Shown: positions 43,463 through 53,432, counted from the first letter of the stretch. The stretch is DNA of 64,000 nt from Anaerocolumna sp. MB42-C2 (GCF_030913705.1 NZ_CP133190.1:3488501-3552500); one strand, 5' to 3'. Notes: generated by a model not told the origin, from the letters alone. Made by a program: numbers and translations.

Positions 43463-45511
43463 ATGGAATATTTTGAGGAGATTACTTTAGGAATCTGTTA
43501 TTATCCGGAACATTGGGATGAAAGCATCTGGAGAGAAGATCTAAAACGAATGTGGGATGGCGGTATCAGAATGATACGTATTGCAGAATTCGCATGGAAC
43601 AAGTTTGAAATAAAAGAAGGGGTTTTTGACTTTTCCTTTTTTGATCATTATTTAGATGTAGTAGAAGAAACAGATATGAAAGTTATCTTTTGTACACCAA
43701 CAGCAACACCACCGGCGTGGTTGACCGAGAAATATCCTGAGGTATTGGCAGTAGATCTTGATGGAAGACAATACAAGCATGGAGTAAGAAGACACTATAA
43801 TTATAATGCACCAATATGGAAAGAAAAGACAAGGATAATTGTGACTGAAATGGCAAAGCACTACGGACACAGGTCATGTATCATTGGTTGGCAGATTGAT
43901 AATGAGCTTAACTGTGTAGTTGATGAGTTTTATGCTGAGGCAGATCATATAGCATTTAGAGAATTTTTGAAAAATAAATATGGAAACCTTGATGCATTAA
44001 ACGATGCCTGGGGAACAGTTTTCTGGAATCAGACATATATGGACTGGACAGAAGTGTATTTGCCAAGATATGGGCAAAGAGGTACCTGCAATCCACATTT
44101 ACAACTGGATTCAATCAGGTTTTTTTCGGCTAGTTGCTTAGAGTATTGTAAACTCCATTCTGATATTTTAAGAAAATATATAGGAAAAGATGTTTTTATT
44201 ACTACAAACGGTATGTTTAATCATGCGGATTATAAAAAAATGACAAAGGAATCATTAGATTTCTTATCCTATGATTGTTATCCGGCTTTTGGAACAATGA
44301 ATGGTGCAGATGAATTACATGACAGGAAGTGGAGTATGTATCTTGCAAAAGTAAGGGCTGTATCAAAAAAGTATGGCATAATGGAACAACAATCCGGCCC
44401 AGGGGGATGGTATAACTTTCGAATAGCTCCATCACCGAAACCTGGACAGATGCGTTTGTGGGCACTTCAGTCTATTGCTAACGGAGCTGACTTTGTAAGC
44501 TTCTTCCGCTGGAGAACCTGTACATTTGGAACGGAAATCTATTGGCATGGAATTTTAGATTATGATAATCGTGATACAAGGCGTTTAAAAGAATTAAAAG
44601 ACATTGCGGAAGATGTTAAAAAAATTAAAGATTTAGCTGGCAGAGAGTATGAGGCCAAAGTGGCTATCCTTATAGATTATGACAATGAGTGGGATGGTGA
44701 ACATGATGTTTGGCATGGTCCGATTAGGCGATATTCTAATATGCAACTTTTTAAGGCTTTACAGGAAGAGCATATTCCATTTAATTATTTAAATATGGAT
44801 GCAGATACTTCTACAGAAGAACTTCAGCAATATGATTTGATATTTGCACCGCATATGAGTATTGTAACTTCATCAGTAGTCGATAAAATCAAACAATATG
44901 TAGAGAGAGGCGGGCATTTTATTTCTGGAGCGAGAACGGGCTATAAGGATAAATACGGAAGATGTCCAATGGAAACAATGCCCATTTCTATGCAAGACTT
45001 GTTTGGAGTGGAAGTAAAAGATTTTACGTCTGTGAATGAATCAGGACCACAGGAATATGCTTTTTTCGGAAAAGACAAAATAGAAATGCCTCTTTTTAAC
45101 GATATTTTGCTACCGATTAGTGACAGATGCAAAGTGTTGGCTACGTATGTGGGAGATTATTATGATGGCAGTCCTGCTATAACAGAAAATAGTTATGGAT
45201 GCGGAAGCGCCATTTACTTTGGTGCGGCCTTTGAGGCAAATGCCACAAAGGTATTACTTCATAATTTCATAGAAGAATGGCAGGAGAATAAGGAGGCAAT
45301 ATTACTGATACATTCATTGGCCTCCATTCCTAAAACCTGTGAAACTTCACTATGCAATAAAGACGGACAGAAGTATTTGTTTATTCTAAATTATGAAAAA
45401 GAACCTGCTACAATAAAATTTAACATAGAGGCAGAGGATGTGCTGATAGGTGAAAAAATATGTGGTAACTTTGAATTAGAACCATACGGTGTTATGGTTT
45501 TAAGAATATAA
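43463..45511 (+). CDS. GH42 beta-galactosidase
   Basis: 682 aa, normal for the family. LGICYYPEHWDESIWREDLK opening, acid/base Glu148 in WQIDNEL, nucleophile Glu308 in IMEQQSGP, then the trimerisation domain (VAILIDYDNEWDGEHDVWHG) and a C-terminal beta domain. No signal peptide, so it acts on imported galactosides. It opens a module with a sugar ABC importer and regulator. Confidence 0.92.
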   Translation: MEYFEEITLGICYYPEHWDESIWREDLKRMWDGGIRMIRIAEFAWNKFEIKEGVFDFSFFDHYLDVVEETDMKVIFCTPTATPPAWLTEKYPEVLAVDLDGRQYKHGVRRHYNYNAPIWKEKTRIIVTEMAKHYGHRSCIIGWQIDNELNCVVDEFYAEADHIAFREFLKNKYGNLDALNDAWGTVFWNQTYMDWTEVYLPRYGQRGTCNPHLQLDSIRFFSASCLEYCKLHSDILRKYIGKDVFITTNGMFNHADYKKMTKESLDFLSYDCYPAFGTMNGADELHDRKWSMYLAKVRAVSKKYGIMEQQSGPGGWYNFRIAPSPKPGQMRLWALQSIANGADFVSFFRWRTCTFGTEIYWHGILDYDNRDTRRLKELKDIAEDVKKIKDLAGREYEAKVAILIDYDNEWDGEHDVWHGPIRRYSNMQLFKALQEEHIPFNYLNMDADTSTEELQQYDLIFAPHMSIVTSSVVDKIKQYVERGGHFISGARTGYKDKYGRCPMETMPISMQDLFGVEVKDFTSVNESGPQEYAFFGKDKIEMPLFNDILLPISDRCKVLATYVGDYYDGSPAITENSYGCGSAIYFGAAFEANATKVLLHNFIEEWQENKEAILLIHSLASIPKTCETSLCNKDGQKYLFILNYEKEPATIKFNIEAEDVLIGEKICGNFELEPYGVMVLRI

Positions 45512-45549
45512 AAATTGTAAACTATAAATACAAGGGAGGAAGAAAAAGT

Positions 45550-46869
45550 ATGAAAAGAAAGATGGTAGCATTAGTACTTTTAGTAATGATGGTAGTTAGT
45601 AATCTTGCTGGATGCGGTAAGAATACTGGAACAGAAGATGGAACTACAAAAGGAACAGCGGCAACTTCAAGCGGAGAAAAAACACAAATGACGTTGTCTT
45701 GCGTGAATGGAGGCAGCAACGAAGTATTTGCACAATTGACGCAGAAATATGTGGATGAATTTAATAAATCAAATGAGTATAATGTTGAAATTATACTAGA
45801 AGCTATTCCAAATGAAAATTACAAAACAAAACTAACAACACTTATGGCATCCAATGCACAACCAGATATCTTCTTTACTTGGGAGGCTGGTTTCCTGAAA
45901 CCAATGGTTGAAGGCGGGAAAGTATATCCGGTAGGTGATATTTTGACAGCAGATGCTGAATGGTATGACAAGTATGATGATAAGAGTATATTTGGACCAG
46001 TTACCTATGACAATAAGATTTATGCAGTACCGAATACCAGACAGGTAGTTGTTCTTGCTTGTAACAAGGATCTGTTTGATAAGGCAGGTGCTAAAATCCC
46101 TGATGATTATTCGGAATTCCTTGACGCTTGCGATAAGTTAAAGGCAAATGGAATTGCTCCGCTTATTATACCTTGCACTGAAACTTGGTATGCAGGACAG
46201 TTTCTACAGCAGCTTGACAACATTGTAGGTGGAAAACAATTATTTGAAGAAACCTGTAAAGCGGGATTTCAATGGAATAATGAGCAGTTTGTTGAAGGCG
46301 GCAAAATGCTGAAGAATATCGTTGATAGCGATTATTTGTTAAGCGGTTATCTTGGAATGACACCCAGTGAAGCATTTGAAAAACTGAATAGTAAAGAAGT
46401 CGCAATGATGGTGATGATTACGTCTGGTATTGCAGCAATTGATAATGGAGAGAACGCAAAACAGATAGAATTCACAGTATTGCAATCTGATAAAGAAGAA
46501 AATAAGGGTGTAAATGTTGGAAGTATTGGTCAGGCACTTGCAATCAGTAGTAAAGCAAAAAATCCTGAAGCGGCAGCAGCTTTCTTAAAGTTATTAGCGG
46601 GTGCTGAATACCAGCAGGCGCTTACCGATTTAGGACAGGTAGTTGTAACAAATACAAAAGTAGATACAAGTAATCTAAACCAACTTGCACTAAAGGCACG
46701 GGAGGTATTTACCAAGGTCACTTTATATACACCATGGCTAGATCGTATTTATGGTGCTGGTGAGGGTGTAGAATTTAATAATGCGGCAGTTGCAATTATG
46801 GGAGGAACAGACCCACAGGAAGCTATGGATAATTTACAACAATTTTCACAAGATAACGCAGTACAGTAA
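45550..46869 (+). CDS. Sugar ABC transporter substrate-binding lipoprotein
   Basis: 439 aa. Lipoprotein signal with lipobox LAGC (Cys22), a Thr/Gly linker, then family 1 solute-binding fold (SCVNGGSNEVFAQLTQKYVD, TTLMASNAQPDIFFTWEAGF, LAISSKAKNPEAAAAFLKLL). AGGGAGGAAG lies 10 bases before ATG. Delivers an oligosaccharide, likely a galactoside, to the two permeases downstream. No ATPase is encoded; a shared MsmX-type ATPase elsewhere is expected. Confidence 0.9.
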   Translation: MKRKMVALVLLVMMVVSNLAGCGKNTGTEDGTTKGTAATSSGEKTQMTLSCVNGGSNEVFAQLTQKYVDEFNKSNEYNVEIILEAIPNENYKTKLTTLMASNAQPDIFFTWEAGFLKPMVEGGKVYPVGDILTADAEWYDKYDDKSIFGPVTYDNKIYAVPNTRQVVVLACNKDLFDKAGAKIPDDYSEFLDACDKLKANGIAPLIIPCTETWYAGQFLQQLDNIVGGKQLFEETCKAGFQWNNEQFVEGGKMLKNIVDSDYLLSGYLGMTPSEAFEKLNSKEVAMMVMITSGIAAIDNGENAKQIEFTVLQSDKEENKGVNVGSIGQALAISSKAKNPEAAAAFLKLLAGAEYQQALTDLGQVVVTNTKVDTSNLNQLALKAREVFTKVTLYTPWLDRIYGAGEGVEFNNAAVAIMGGTDPQEAMDNLQQFSQDNAVQ

Positions 46870-46877
46870 CTAGAGAC

Positions 46878-46915
46878 AAAAGAGGCCATCGTTAATGGTT
46901 GCGATGGCTCTTTTT
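46878..46915 (+). terminator. Internal hairpin between binding protein and permease genes
   Basis: AGAGGCCATCG / CGATGGCTCT with TTTTT. In such operons it lowers permease expression relative to the binding protein. Confidence 0.75.
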
Positions 46916-46946
46916 ATGAAAAGTAACAGAGAGGTGGAAAGGCTTT

Positions 46947-47828
46947 ATGAACCGCGTTTTAAGCAACAAAAAAATTATAGCAATTTTCATACTTCCTACA
47001 TTGATTTTATATACCATTTTTGTATTAATTCCCATAGGTTATAACGTCTATTTGAGTCTTTACCAGACCGATTTAATAAGTAAAAATAGGTTTATTGGAT
47101 TTAGAAATTATACAAATTTAATAAGCGATAAAATTTTTTTGCAATCACTAAAGAACAATGGTTTACTTGTATTAGGATCATTGATTGCTCATTTGCCGTT
47201 AGCTTTGTTTTTTGGGAATATGATATTCAAGAAAATTCAAGGAAGTCATTTTTTTCAGTCTGTGTTTTTTCTTCCGTCAGTTATCTGTGGAGCTGGTGTT
47301 GGAATGTTATTCAATATGGTTTATAATTCTGAGTTTGGTATTGTGAATGCTTTACTAAAAGCAGCTCATCTGGAAAATTGGCAGCATGCATGGTTAAGTG
47401 AAGAATCCACAGTAATGATTGCTCTTATAGTAGTGGTTATGTGGAAATATGTAGGATATCATATGGTAATTCAGCTGGCAGCGATGAAATCTATTCCTAC
47501 CAGCTTGTACGAAGCAGCAGAAATTGATGGTGCTACTTCCTTTCAGCAGTTTACAAAAATAACTTTTCCCCTTATAAAACATGTTATTAAAATTGATACA
47601 GTACTAATTATCACTGGTTCTCTGAAATACTTCGATCTAATTTGGTCTATGACAAAAGGCGGTCCAAACCATGCCAGTGAAGTTTTAGCAACCTATATGT
47701 ATTATCAAGGCTTCAGGACAATGAAATTTGGTTATGCCAGTGCAATTGGTGTTGTACTGTTGGTTTTATGTGTCCTTGTAATTTGGATTGTCAATCATAT
47801 AATCAAAACAGAAAAAATTTCGTATTAG
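46947..47828 (+). CDS. Sugar ABC transporter permease (MalF-like)
   Basis: 293 aa, six membrane helices. First helix IIAIFILPTLILYTIFVLIP; EAA loop EAAEIDGATSFQQFTKITFP contacts the ATPase. Start ATG 46947 with GAGGTGG ahead. Confidence 0.92.
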   Translation: MNRVLSNKKIIAIFILPTLILYTIFVLIPIGYNVYLSLYQTDLISKNRFIGFRNYTNLISDKIFLQSLKNNGLLVLGSLIAHLPLALFFGNMIFKKIQGSHFFQSVFFLPSVICGAGVGMLFNMVYNSEFGIVNALLKAAHLENWQHAWLSEESTVMIALIVVVMWKYVGYHMVIQLAAMKSIPTSLYEAAEIDGATSFQQFTKITFPLIKHVIKIDTVLIITGSLKYFDLIWSMTKGGPNHASEVLATYMYYQGFRTMKFGYASAIGVVLLVLCVLVIWIVNHIIKTEKISY

Positions 47829-47839
47829 GAGGAAACAGT

Positions 47840-48664
47840 ATGAAAAAGAAAATAGTCTATGGAATGGAATTGCTCCTGATGTCATTGTTTGCGCTCTGCT
47901 GTTTGTATCCACTAATTTGGCTAACACTAAGTTCATTCAAATCAAATAAAGAATTATTTAGTAATACATGGGGATTACCAGCTTCTTTTAGCCTGGAAAA
48001 TTATAACCGAGCGGTATCAAAAGGTAATCTGGGAATGAGTTATTTGAATTCGGTTATTATTACGGTCTGTGCTGTTGCTCTTGCAGTTTTTTTGGGAGCC
48101 ATGGTATCATATGGTATAGCGAGATTACGTTTTCGTTCATCAAAAATAGTGAAAAATTTATTTTTGCTTGGTATGAGTATTCCGGCATATGCAGCGATTA
48201 TTCCACTATTTTCTATGTTTAGTAAAATAGGTCTTTTGGATACTTATGCATCTGTTATTATTGCGCATATGGTGTTCGCTTTTCCCATTACGATTTACAT
48301 ATTGGAAGGGTTTTTTTCAACGATTCCAGAAGAACTGGAGGAAGCAGCAATTGTTGATGGATGCTCTATCATAAGGGGCTATTTTAAGATTATTTTACCT
48401 ATTGCAAAGCCATCTATTGCAACAGTTGCGGTAATTAATTTTATCAACGCATGGAATGATTTGCTATTCCCGCAGATTTTTCTGACATCAATGGGAAAAA
48501 TGCCGTTGCCAGTCATTTTGACACAATTTGCAGACTTGGATTCTGTTGATTATTCTGGTATGCTAGCAGCAGTAGTATTGACTGTTATTCCTACAATAGC
48601 AGTTTATATATTTTTTCATGACAAGATTATTGAGGGCATGACTGCTGGAGCTGTAAAGGGATAA
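47840..48664 (+). CDS. Sugar ABC transporter permease (MalG-like)
   Basis: 274 aa from ATG 47840 (AGGAGG ahead, 11 bases after the previous stop). Six helices; EAA loop LEEAAIVDGCSIIRGYFKII and the usual AWNDLLFPQIF region. Pairs with the preceding permease. Confidence 0.92.
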   Translation: MKKKIVYGMELLLMSLFALCCLYPLIWLTLSSFKSNKELFSNTWGLPASFSLENYNRAVSKGNLGMSYLNSVIITVCAVALAVFLGAMVSYGIARLRFRSSKIVKNLFLLGMSIPAYAAIIPLFSMFSKIGLLDTYASVIIAHMVFAFPITIYILEGFFSTIPEELEEAAIVDGCSIIRGYFKIILPIAKPSIATVAVINFINAWNDLLFPQIFLTSMGKMPLPVILTQFADLDSVDYSGMLAAVVLTVIPTIAVYIFFHDKIIEGMTAGAVKG

Positions 48665-48695
48665 GCATTTAAGGAAGCGTTCAGGGAGGGTTGCT

Positions 48696-49505
48696 ATGAG
48701 AATTTTGATTGCAGATGATGAACAGATAATCCGAGAGGGACTACAGCATCTTAATTGGTTATCTATTGGCTTGAATGTATGTGGAATTGCAAAAAATGGA
48801 AAAGAAGCATTACAGCTTGTGGAAAAAGAGAAGCCGGATATTATACTTACAGATATTAGGATGCCAATCATTGACGGAATTGAAATGACAGAACAAATTC
48901 TAAAAAAATATCCCTTATGTGCGGTTATTTTCCTGAGCGGATATAAGGATTTTGATTACGCTAAGCGGGGGTTGCAACTTGGTGCTTTTGATTATCTGCT
49001 AAAGCCTACTTCGCCGGAGGAAGTTTTTTCTTGTTGTGAGCGTGCAAAAAAACTGATAGAAAAGCAGATTCTCCTTAATAAAAATTACCTGGAATTTAAA
49101 AATAAAGCAATTGAGGCAAAAATACAGCAGATACCGGAAGTAGAAACAAAAGAAAAAATGGATCATATTTCTGCAAAAAAAGTGGTAAATTATATTGAAG
49201 AACACTACAATGAGGAATTGACACTTACCAGGCTTTCCCAGGAATTTCATTTTAATGCTATTTATATTAACCGTGTCCTAAAAAAAGAAACAAACTATAC
49301 ATTCTTGGAAATTTTGAATAATAAACGAATGCAAGAGGCAATGGAACTGTTGAAACAATCAGAGGTACATTTTGGAGAAGTGGCAAATGCAGTAGGCATT
49401 TCAGATCAGAGGTATTTTAGCTCTATTTTTAAGAAATATTTCGGACAATCTCCAAGACAATACCACAATAGCTGGCAACGTGACAAGAAATATATAAGAG
49501 GATAA
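48696..49505 (+). CDS. YesN-type response regulator with AraC DNA-binding domain
   Basis: 269 aa. REC domain with DDE acidic pocket (IADDEQIIREGLQHL), phospho-acceptor Asp53 in LTDIRMP, Lys in LLKPTSPEE. C-terminal HTH_18 (LSQEFHFNAIYINRVLKKET, VANAVGISDQRYFSSIFKKY, FGQSPRQY). Starts 31 bases after the permeases. It should activate the module on signal from the kinase. Confidence 0.93.
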   Translation: MRILIADDEQIIREGLQHLNWLSIGLNVCGIAKNGKEALQLVEKEKPDIILTDIRMPIIDGIEMTEQILKKYPLCAVIFLSGYKDFDYAKRGLQLGAFDYLLKPTSPEEVFSCCERAKKLIEKQILLNKNYLEFKNKAIEAKIQQIPEVETKEKMDHISAKKVVNYIEEHYNEELTLTRLSQEFHFNAIYINRVLKKETNYTFLEILNNKRMQEAMELLKQSEVHFGEVANAVGISDQRYFSSIFKKYFGQSPRQYHNSWQRDKKYIRG

Positions 49506-49509
49506 TGAG

Positions 49510-51285
49510 ATGAAAAGAAAGAGACGCAGATTTCGATTTCAACTGGGAGCAAAGTATGCATTTACATGCATTACGCTTTGTCTGCTCATCACGTTATTCT
49601 TAACGACTCTTTATTATAGTTATTTTAATAAAAAGATTACAGATCAGACAGAAAACTACCTAATAAATATGTCTGTTCAGACGTCCAAACAAATAGAGAA
49701 AAGCATGATAGACGTTAATGAGGTTTTATTTTGTTTGCAGAAGGAAAATATCGTACAAAACTATTTATATGCTGTCAATCATGACAGCTACACTGACTAT
49801 CAGGAATATCTTGCAAAGCAGTTACTGCAAAAAAAAGTGTATGATTATATTTTATTCGACGATAATATCTCACATGTGTGTTTTGTATCAGAAAGTGGAA
49901 AGGGAGCTTATTTCACGAAAACGGCGAAGCTACTGCAACAGGACCCCTCTATTAAACCACAAATTTACAGGGCTGGGGGAAGTCCTGTGTGGGAGGGATT
50001 TGATGAAACGAGACAGTATATTCGTGTCGCAGCGCAGATTAACAGCTTACTGACAATGAAACCTTTGGGATATGTAGTGTTATATGTTCCGCGGGAAAGG
50101 ATAGAAAACAACATTTCTGGTTTAAGCTATGTTAGAAACGGGAATGTCTTTTTAGTAGATAATAACTCTAATATCATATCATGCTCATCGGAAGATTTAG
50201 TCGGAAAAAAGATGGAGAACAGATATCTGGATTATCTCAACTTGGCGAAAACAATGAAATTTCAAACAATATCAAATGATGGTTATAACGAGTATATTTA
50301 TTATATCCGTTTACAGGCCTCCGGCTTGACTTTACTGACTTCGATACCAAAGGTTAGTTATCAAAACACAATATATGATATGCGTGGCTTTCTGCTTTCG
50401 GTGGTACTTAGCGTATTGAGTGTGGGTGTAATATTTGCAATTGTTTTTGCTAAGTCTATCGGACATAATATCAGACGGCTTCAGAGAGCGATGAATGAAT
50501 TTGGTGAAGGTGAATTTAATATTATCTGCACAGTAAAGTCTAGTGATGAAATTGGTATGCTATCTCAGCAGTTCAATATGATGGTTTACAATATAAATGA
50601 TTTAATGGATCGTGTCTACAGGGAAACAATGTTAAAACAGGAAGCAGAACTAAAATCTTTACGTATGCAGATTAACCCTCATTTTTTATATAATACATTG
50701 GATACTATTAACTGGATCGCACGAGAGAAAAATATACCTCAGATTGGCTGGATTGCAAAATCTCTTGGAGATATGATGCGTTATACTATCAATGGTACAG
50801 ACTTTGCATATGTCAAAGAAGAAGTAGAGAATATTCATAATTATATTAAAATACAGGAAGTTCGTTATGGAACAGGACTTCAATTTGAGGAATTAGTTGA
50901 TTTGTCGTTGTATGAGTATCAAATTCCTAAACTGATAATTCAACCATTAATTGAAAATGCTATTATACACGGACTGGATGGGAAAGAAGAAACTGGAATA
51001 GTACGAATTGCTGGTAAAATGGAAAACGAGGTTTTGAGATTTTCTGTAATTGATAATGGCATCGGCATGGAACAGAAGAAAATAGATCAAATCCTTACAG
51101 ATAACAATGAACTTCTAGGTTCTGAAAGAGGGGCTATCGGATTAAAAAATGTAAATCAAAGATTAAAACTTTATTATGGAGAGTACCATGGACTGCTAAT
51201 TCAGAGCATCGTAGATGTGGGAACTGAAGTATCATTCTGCATTCCATTACTTTCTCTAAATCGTGTGTCAGATGCAAAGCTGTAA
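49510..51285 (+). CDS. YesM-type sensor histidine kinase
   Basis: 591 aa. Two membrane helices (~20-40 and ~297-320) enclose a Cache-like extracellular sensor; HAMP; His_kinase domain with LRMQINPHFLYNTLDTINWI (phospho-His) and HATPase_c N box IIQPLIENAIIHGL, G boxes DNGIGM and GAIGLKNVNQRL. Follows the regulator by 4 bases. Partner of the YesN-like regulator; senses extracellular sugar or the loaded binding protein. Confidence 0.93.
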   Translation: MKRKRRRFRFQLGAKYAFTCITLCLLITLFLTTLYYSYFNKKITDQTENYLINMSVQTSKQIEKSMIDVNEVLFCLQKENIVQNYLYAVNHDSYTDYQEYLAKQLLQKKVYDYILFDDNISHVCFVSESGKGAYFTKTAKLLQQDPSIKPQIYRAGGSPVWEGFDETRQYIRVAAQINSLLTMKPLGYVVLYVPRERIENNISGLSYVRNGNVFLVDNNSNIISCSSEDLVGKKMENRYLDYLNLAKTMKFQTISNDGYNEYIYYIRLQASGLTLLTSIPKVSYQNTIYDMRGFLLSVVLSVLSVGVIFAIVFAKSIGHNIRRLQRAMNEFGEGEFNIICTVKSSDEIGMLSQQFNMMVYNINDLMDRVYRETMLKQEAELKSLRMQINPHFLYNTLDTINWIAREKNIPQIGWIAKSLGDMMRYTINGTDFAYVKEEVENIHNYIKIQEVRYGTGLQFEELVDLSLYEYQIPKLIIQPLIENAIIHGLDGKEETGIVRIAGKMENEVLRFSVIDNGIGMEQKKIDQILTDNNELLGSERGAIGLKNVNQRLKLYYGEYHGLLIQSIVDVGTEVSFCIPLLSLNRVSDAKL

Positions 51286-51434
51286 AGATAAGAAAATCGA
51301 AAGAATAGGAAGAAGCCGTCCATTAAAATATAATTTTTCATACCACAAAAAGGGGAAAATGGCATAAATAGAAATGAAAATAATTCATGTCGATTGTGAT
51401 GGACTATTATAAATTAAAGCAGGAGGAAAATAAA

Positions 51435-52652
51435 ATGAAAATTACAAAAATTGATGTGTTTTATGTAGATGATAAGGAAGCACCATCCATTCATCCTGTA
51501 TTGTGCAGGGTATATACGGACACTGGGCTATATGGGGATGGAGAGGCAGCAATGTCGTACGGTGTTGGTGCAAAAGCAGCATTTGGGATGGTTCAAGATT
51601 TAGCTAATATTGTGGTAGGGATGGATCCTTTAGAAAATGAAATAATCTGGGACAAAATGTATCGAACAACATTTTGGGGACAAAATGGAGGAGGAGTATT
51701 TACTGCTGGTATGAGTGCGATTGATATTGCGTTATGGGATATCAAAGGAAAATTTTTCAATGTTCCAATTTATACGTTACTAGGAGGTAAGTTAAACGAT
51801 AACCTTCGTACTTATGCATCTCAGATTCAATTCGGATGGAAGAATATGATGGGAGCCATGTTTACGATTGATGATTACGTAGGTGCAGCAAATCGTGCTC
51901 TTGCAGATGGATATGATGCTATTAAGGGTGATTTCTTTACCTTCAAAGAAACCCCATCAGAAGGTGGTTTTTCGGATAAGGAAAGAACAACAATATTAAC
52001 ATCAAAGAATCTTAAATTAGTTGTAAATCGTGTTGCGGCGGTAAGGGAAGCCGTTGGACCAGATGTTGATATAATTATTGAAAACCATAGCTTCCTGGAT
52101 GTAAATACTGCAATTCAGTTGGCTGAAGCATTGAAACCATACAATATTATGTATTTTGAGGAACCAAATACACCAGATCCGCATACTGCTGAACGATTAG
52201 CAAATCATATTGATATTCCAATTGCAAGCGGAGAAAGAATTTATACTCGTTGGCAGTACGAGAAATACTTTGCAACCAACAGTCTACAAGTTGCACAACC
52301 AGATATGGGAACTTGTGGAGGTTTTACTGAAGTAAAAAAAGTGTGTGATTTGGCTTATATCCATGATGTTAGTATTCAAATTCATGCTTGCGGTAGTCCT
52401 ATTAGTACTGCAGCAAGTCTTCAGATGGAAGCGGCGATACCAAACTTTGTAATTCATGAACACCATCAATGTAATATGGTTCATAGTCATATTAAACTGT
52501 GTAAATATGATTACCAGCCAGTAAATGGTAAATTCAAGGTGCCAGATCTTCCGGGATTAGGTCAGGAATTATCTGATTTTGTGTTGAATGACCGCGAAAA
52601 CGTAGTGAAAGTTACTGTTGATGGAAGTGCATCTACTTGGACTATGTCATAA
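51435..52652 (+). CDS. Enolase-superfamily sugar-acid dehydratase (mandelate racemase/muconate lactonizing type)
   Basis: 405 aa from ATG 51435 (AGGAGG ahead; 51387 lacks one). Capping domain MKITKIDVFYVDDKEAPSIH; barrel with YDAIKGDFF (catalytic Lys region), metal ligands in DIIIENHSF, MYFEEPN and ASGERIYTR, and catalytic His in IQIHACGSP. The set resembles D-galactonate/D-mannonate dehydratase and RspA-like members. In a galactoside module it may dehydrate an aldonic acid, giving a 2-keto-3-deoxy acid, but substrate is not readable. No aldolase is adjacent; the KDPG aldolase at 63023 is separate. Confidence 0.8.
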   Translation: MKITKIDVFYVDDKEAPSIHPVLCRVYTDTGLYGDGEAAMSYGVGAKAAFGMVQDLANIVVGMDPLENEIIWDKMYRTTFWGQNGGGVFTAGMSAIDIALWDIKGKFFNVPIYTLLGGKLNDNLRTYASQIQFGWKNMMGAMFTIDDYVGAANRALADGYDAIKGDFFTFKETPSEGGFSDKERTTILTSKNLKLVVNRVAAVREAVGPDVDIIIENHSFLDVNTAIQLAEALKPYNIMYFEEPNTPDPHTAERLANHIDIPIASGERIYTRWQYEKYFATNSLQVAQPDMGTCGGFTEVKKVCDLAYIHDVSIQIHACGSPISTAASLQMEAAIPNFVIHEHHQCNMVHSHIKLCKYDYQPVNGKFKVPDLPGLGQELSDFVLNDRENVVKVTVDGSASTWTMS

Positions 52653-52980
52653 ACAGGCAAAGTGAGATAAAATAATTCCGAAGCCAGACGGAAATTTTTA
52701 AGGAGAGAGGGCATAGTGAAATCACCTCTGTTTCATTGCTTCCAGACAACGACTCTACGGTTCTATTTATGACATCCGGCATGGGATAATAAAGAGAAAT
52801 TAATAGAAAAACTACATATTAAATATGAAGAAGAGTTGTTAAGGCTGAAAATTGACGATGTTGTTTTTCCTAAATATTTGTATATGTCATAAAGAAGGGT
52901 TTTTAAACAAACGTCATGTAATCAAACTATTGAAAATTTATATACGACATATTATAATAATCTTATGGTCTGATATACTA
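52653..52980 (+). other. Gene-poor stretch with coding debris before the right repeat
   Basis: A ribosome binding site-like AAGGAGAGAGG (52698-52708) precedes GTG 52714, but that frame stops after 18 codons. A later frame (about 52788-52891: [19 protein letters not shown]... to LYMS stop) looks like a fragment of a helical protein. I see only debris of a decayed gene here. Confidence 0.4.
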
Positions 52981-53167
52981 TGTCGCAGGACACACCTCAA
53001 TATCCAAAAGGCAACCTCGTATTATCCTCGTCGATAGTAGAAAATGAAATAGAAAATCATGCGAAAGCATCTAAAAATTCAGACCTAGATAGGGCTATAA
53101 AACGCCCCGTCTCAGGTCTGTTTTTTTGTCTTTTCAATTACAGACCACGCGTAGCTTCTAACAATTC
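52981..53167 (+). repeat. ~190-bp direct repeat, right copy
   Basis: Matches 42864-43072 in the same orientation: TGTCGC, TATCCAAAAGGCA, TATTATCCTCGTCGATAGTA, AATCATGCGAAAGCA, CAGACCTAGATAGGG, GCCCCGTCTCAGGTCTG, T7, TCAATTACAGACCACGCGTA, CTTCTAACAATTC. It differs by some substitutions and the absence of a ~28-base piece. The two copies bracket the whole GH42/ABC/dehydratase module. Confidence 0.85.
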
Positions 53168-53432
53168 TAGTCTTACGTCTGTTTTAAGACCAATGGTGAA
53201 AGTGGAAGAAGAGAAATTGGAACAGGTTAAGGATTATATCATGGCACATCCGAAAGCAACAATTGTACAAATAGCCGAAGCCAATGAAATAACACCAACA
53301 AAACTTTTTGAATGGATTCGGGAAGAAAGATTGGAATTTTCAGAGGAATCAAAAAATGCATGGTTTATGTGTGAAAAGTGCGGGGTTAAAATTAAAAGCG
53401 GAAGATTTTGTAATCACTGTAGAGGCAGATAA
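53168..53432 (+). pseudogene. Zinc-ribbon/helical regulator-like protein, 5' end lost
   Basis: From 53193 the frame reads MVKVEEEKLEQVKDYIMAHP then ATIVQIAEANEITPTKLFEW, IREERLEF and CEKCGVKIKSGRFCNHCRG. This is the C-terminal part of the TIGR03826/YvyF-like family (N-terminal zinc finger, MerR-like helices, second zinc ribbon). The first zinc finger is missing, no ribosome binding site lies before ATG 53193, and the right repeat abuts it. It probably lost its 5' end when the repeat or the sugar module was inserted. A short 79-aa protein cannot be excluded. Confidence 0.6.
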
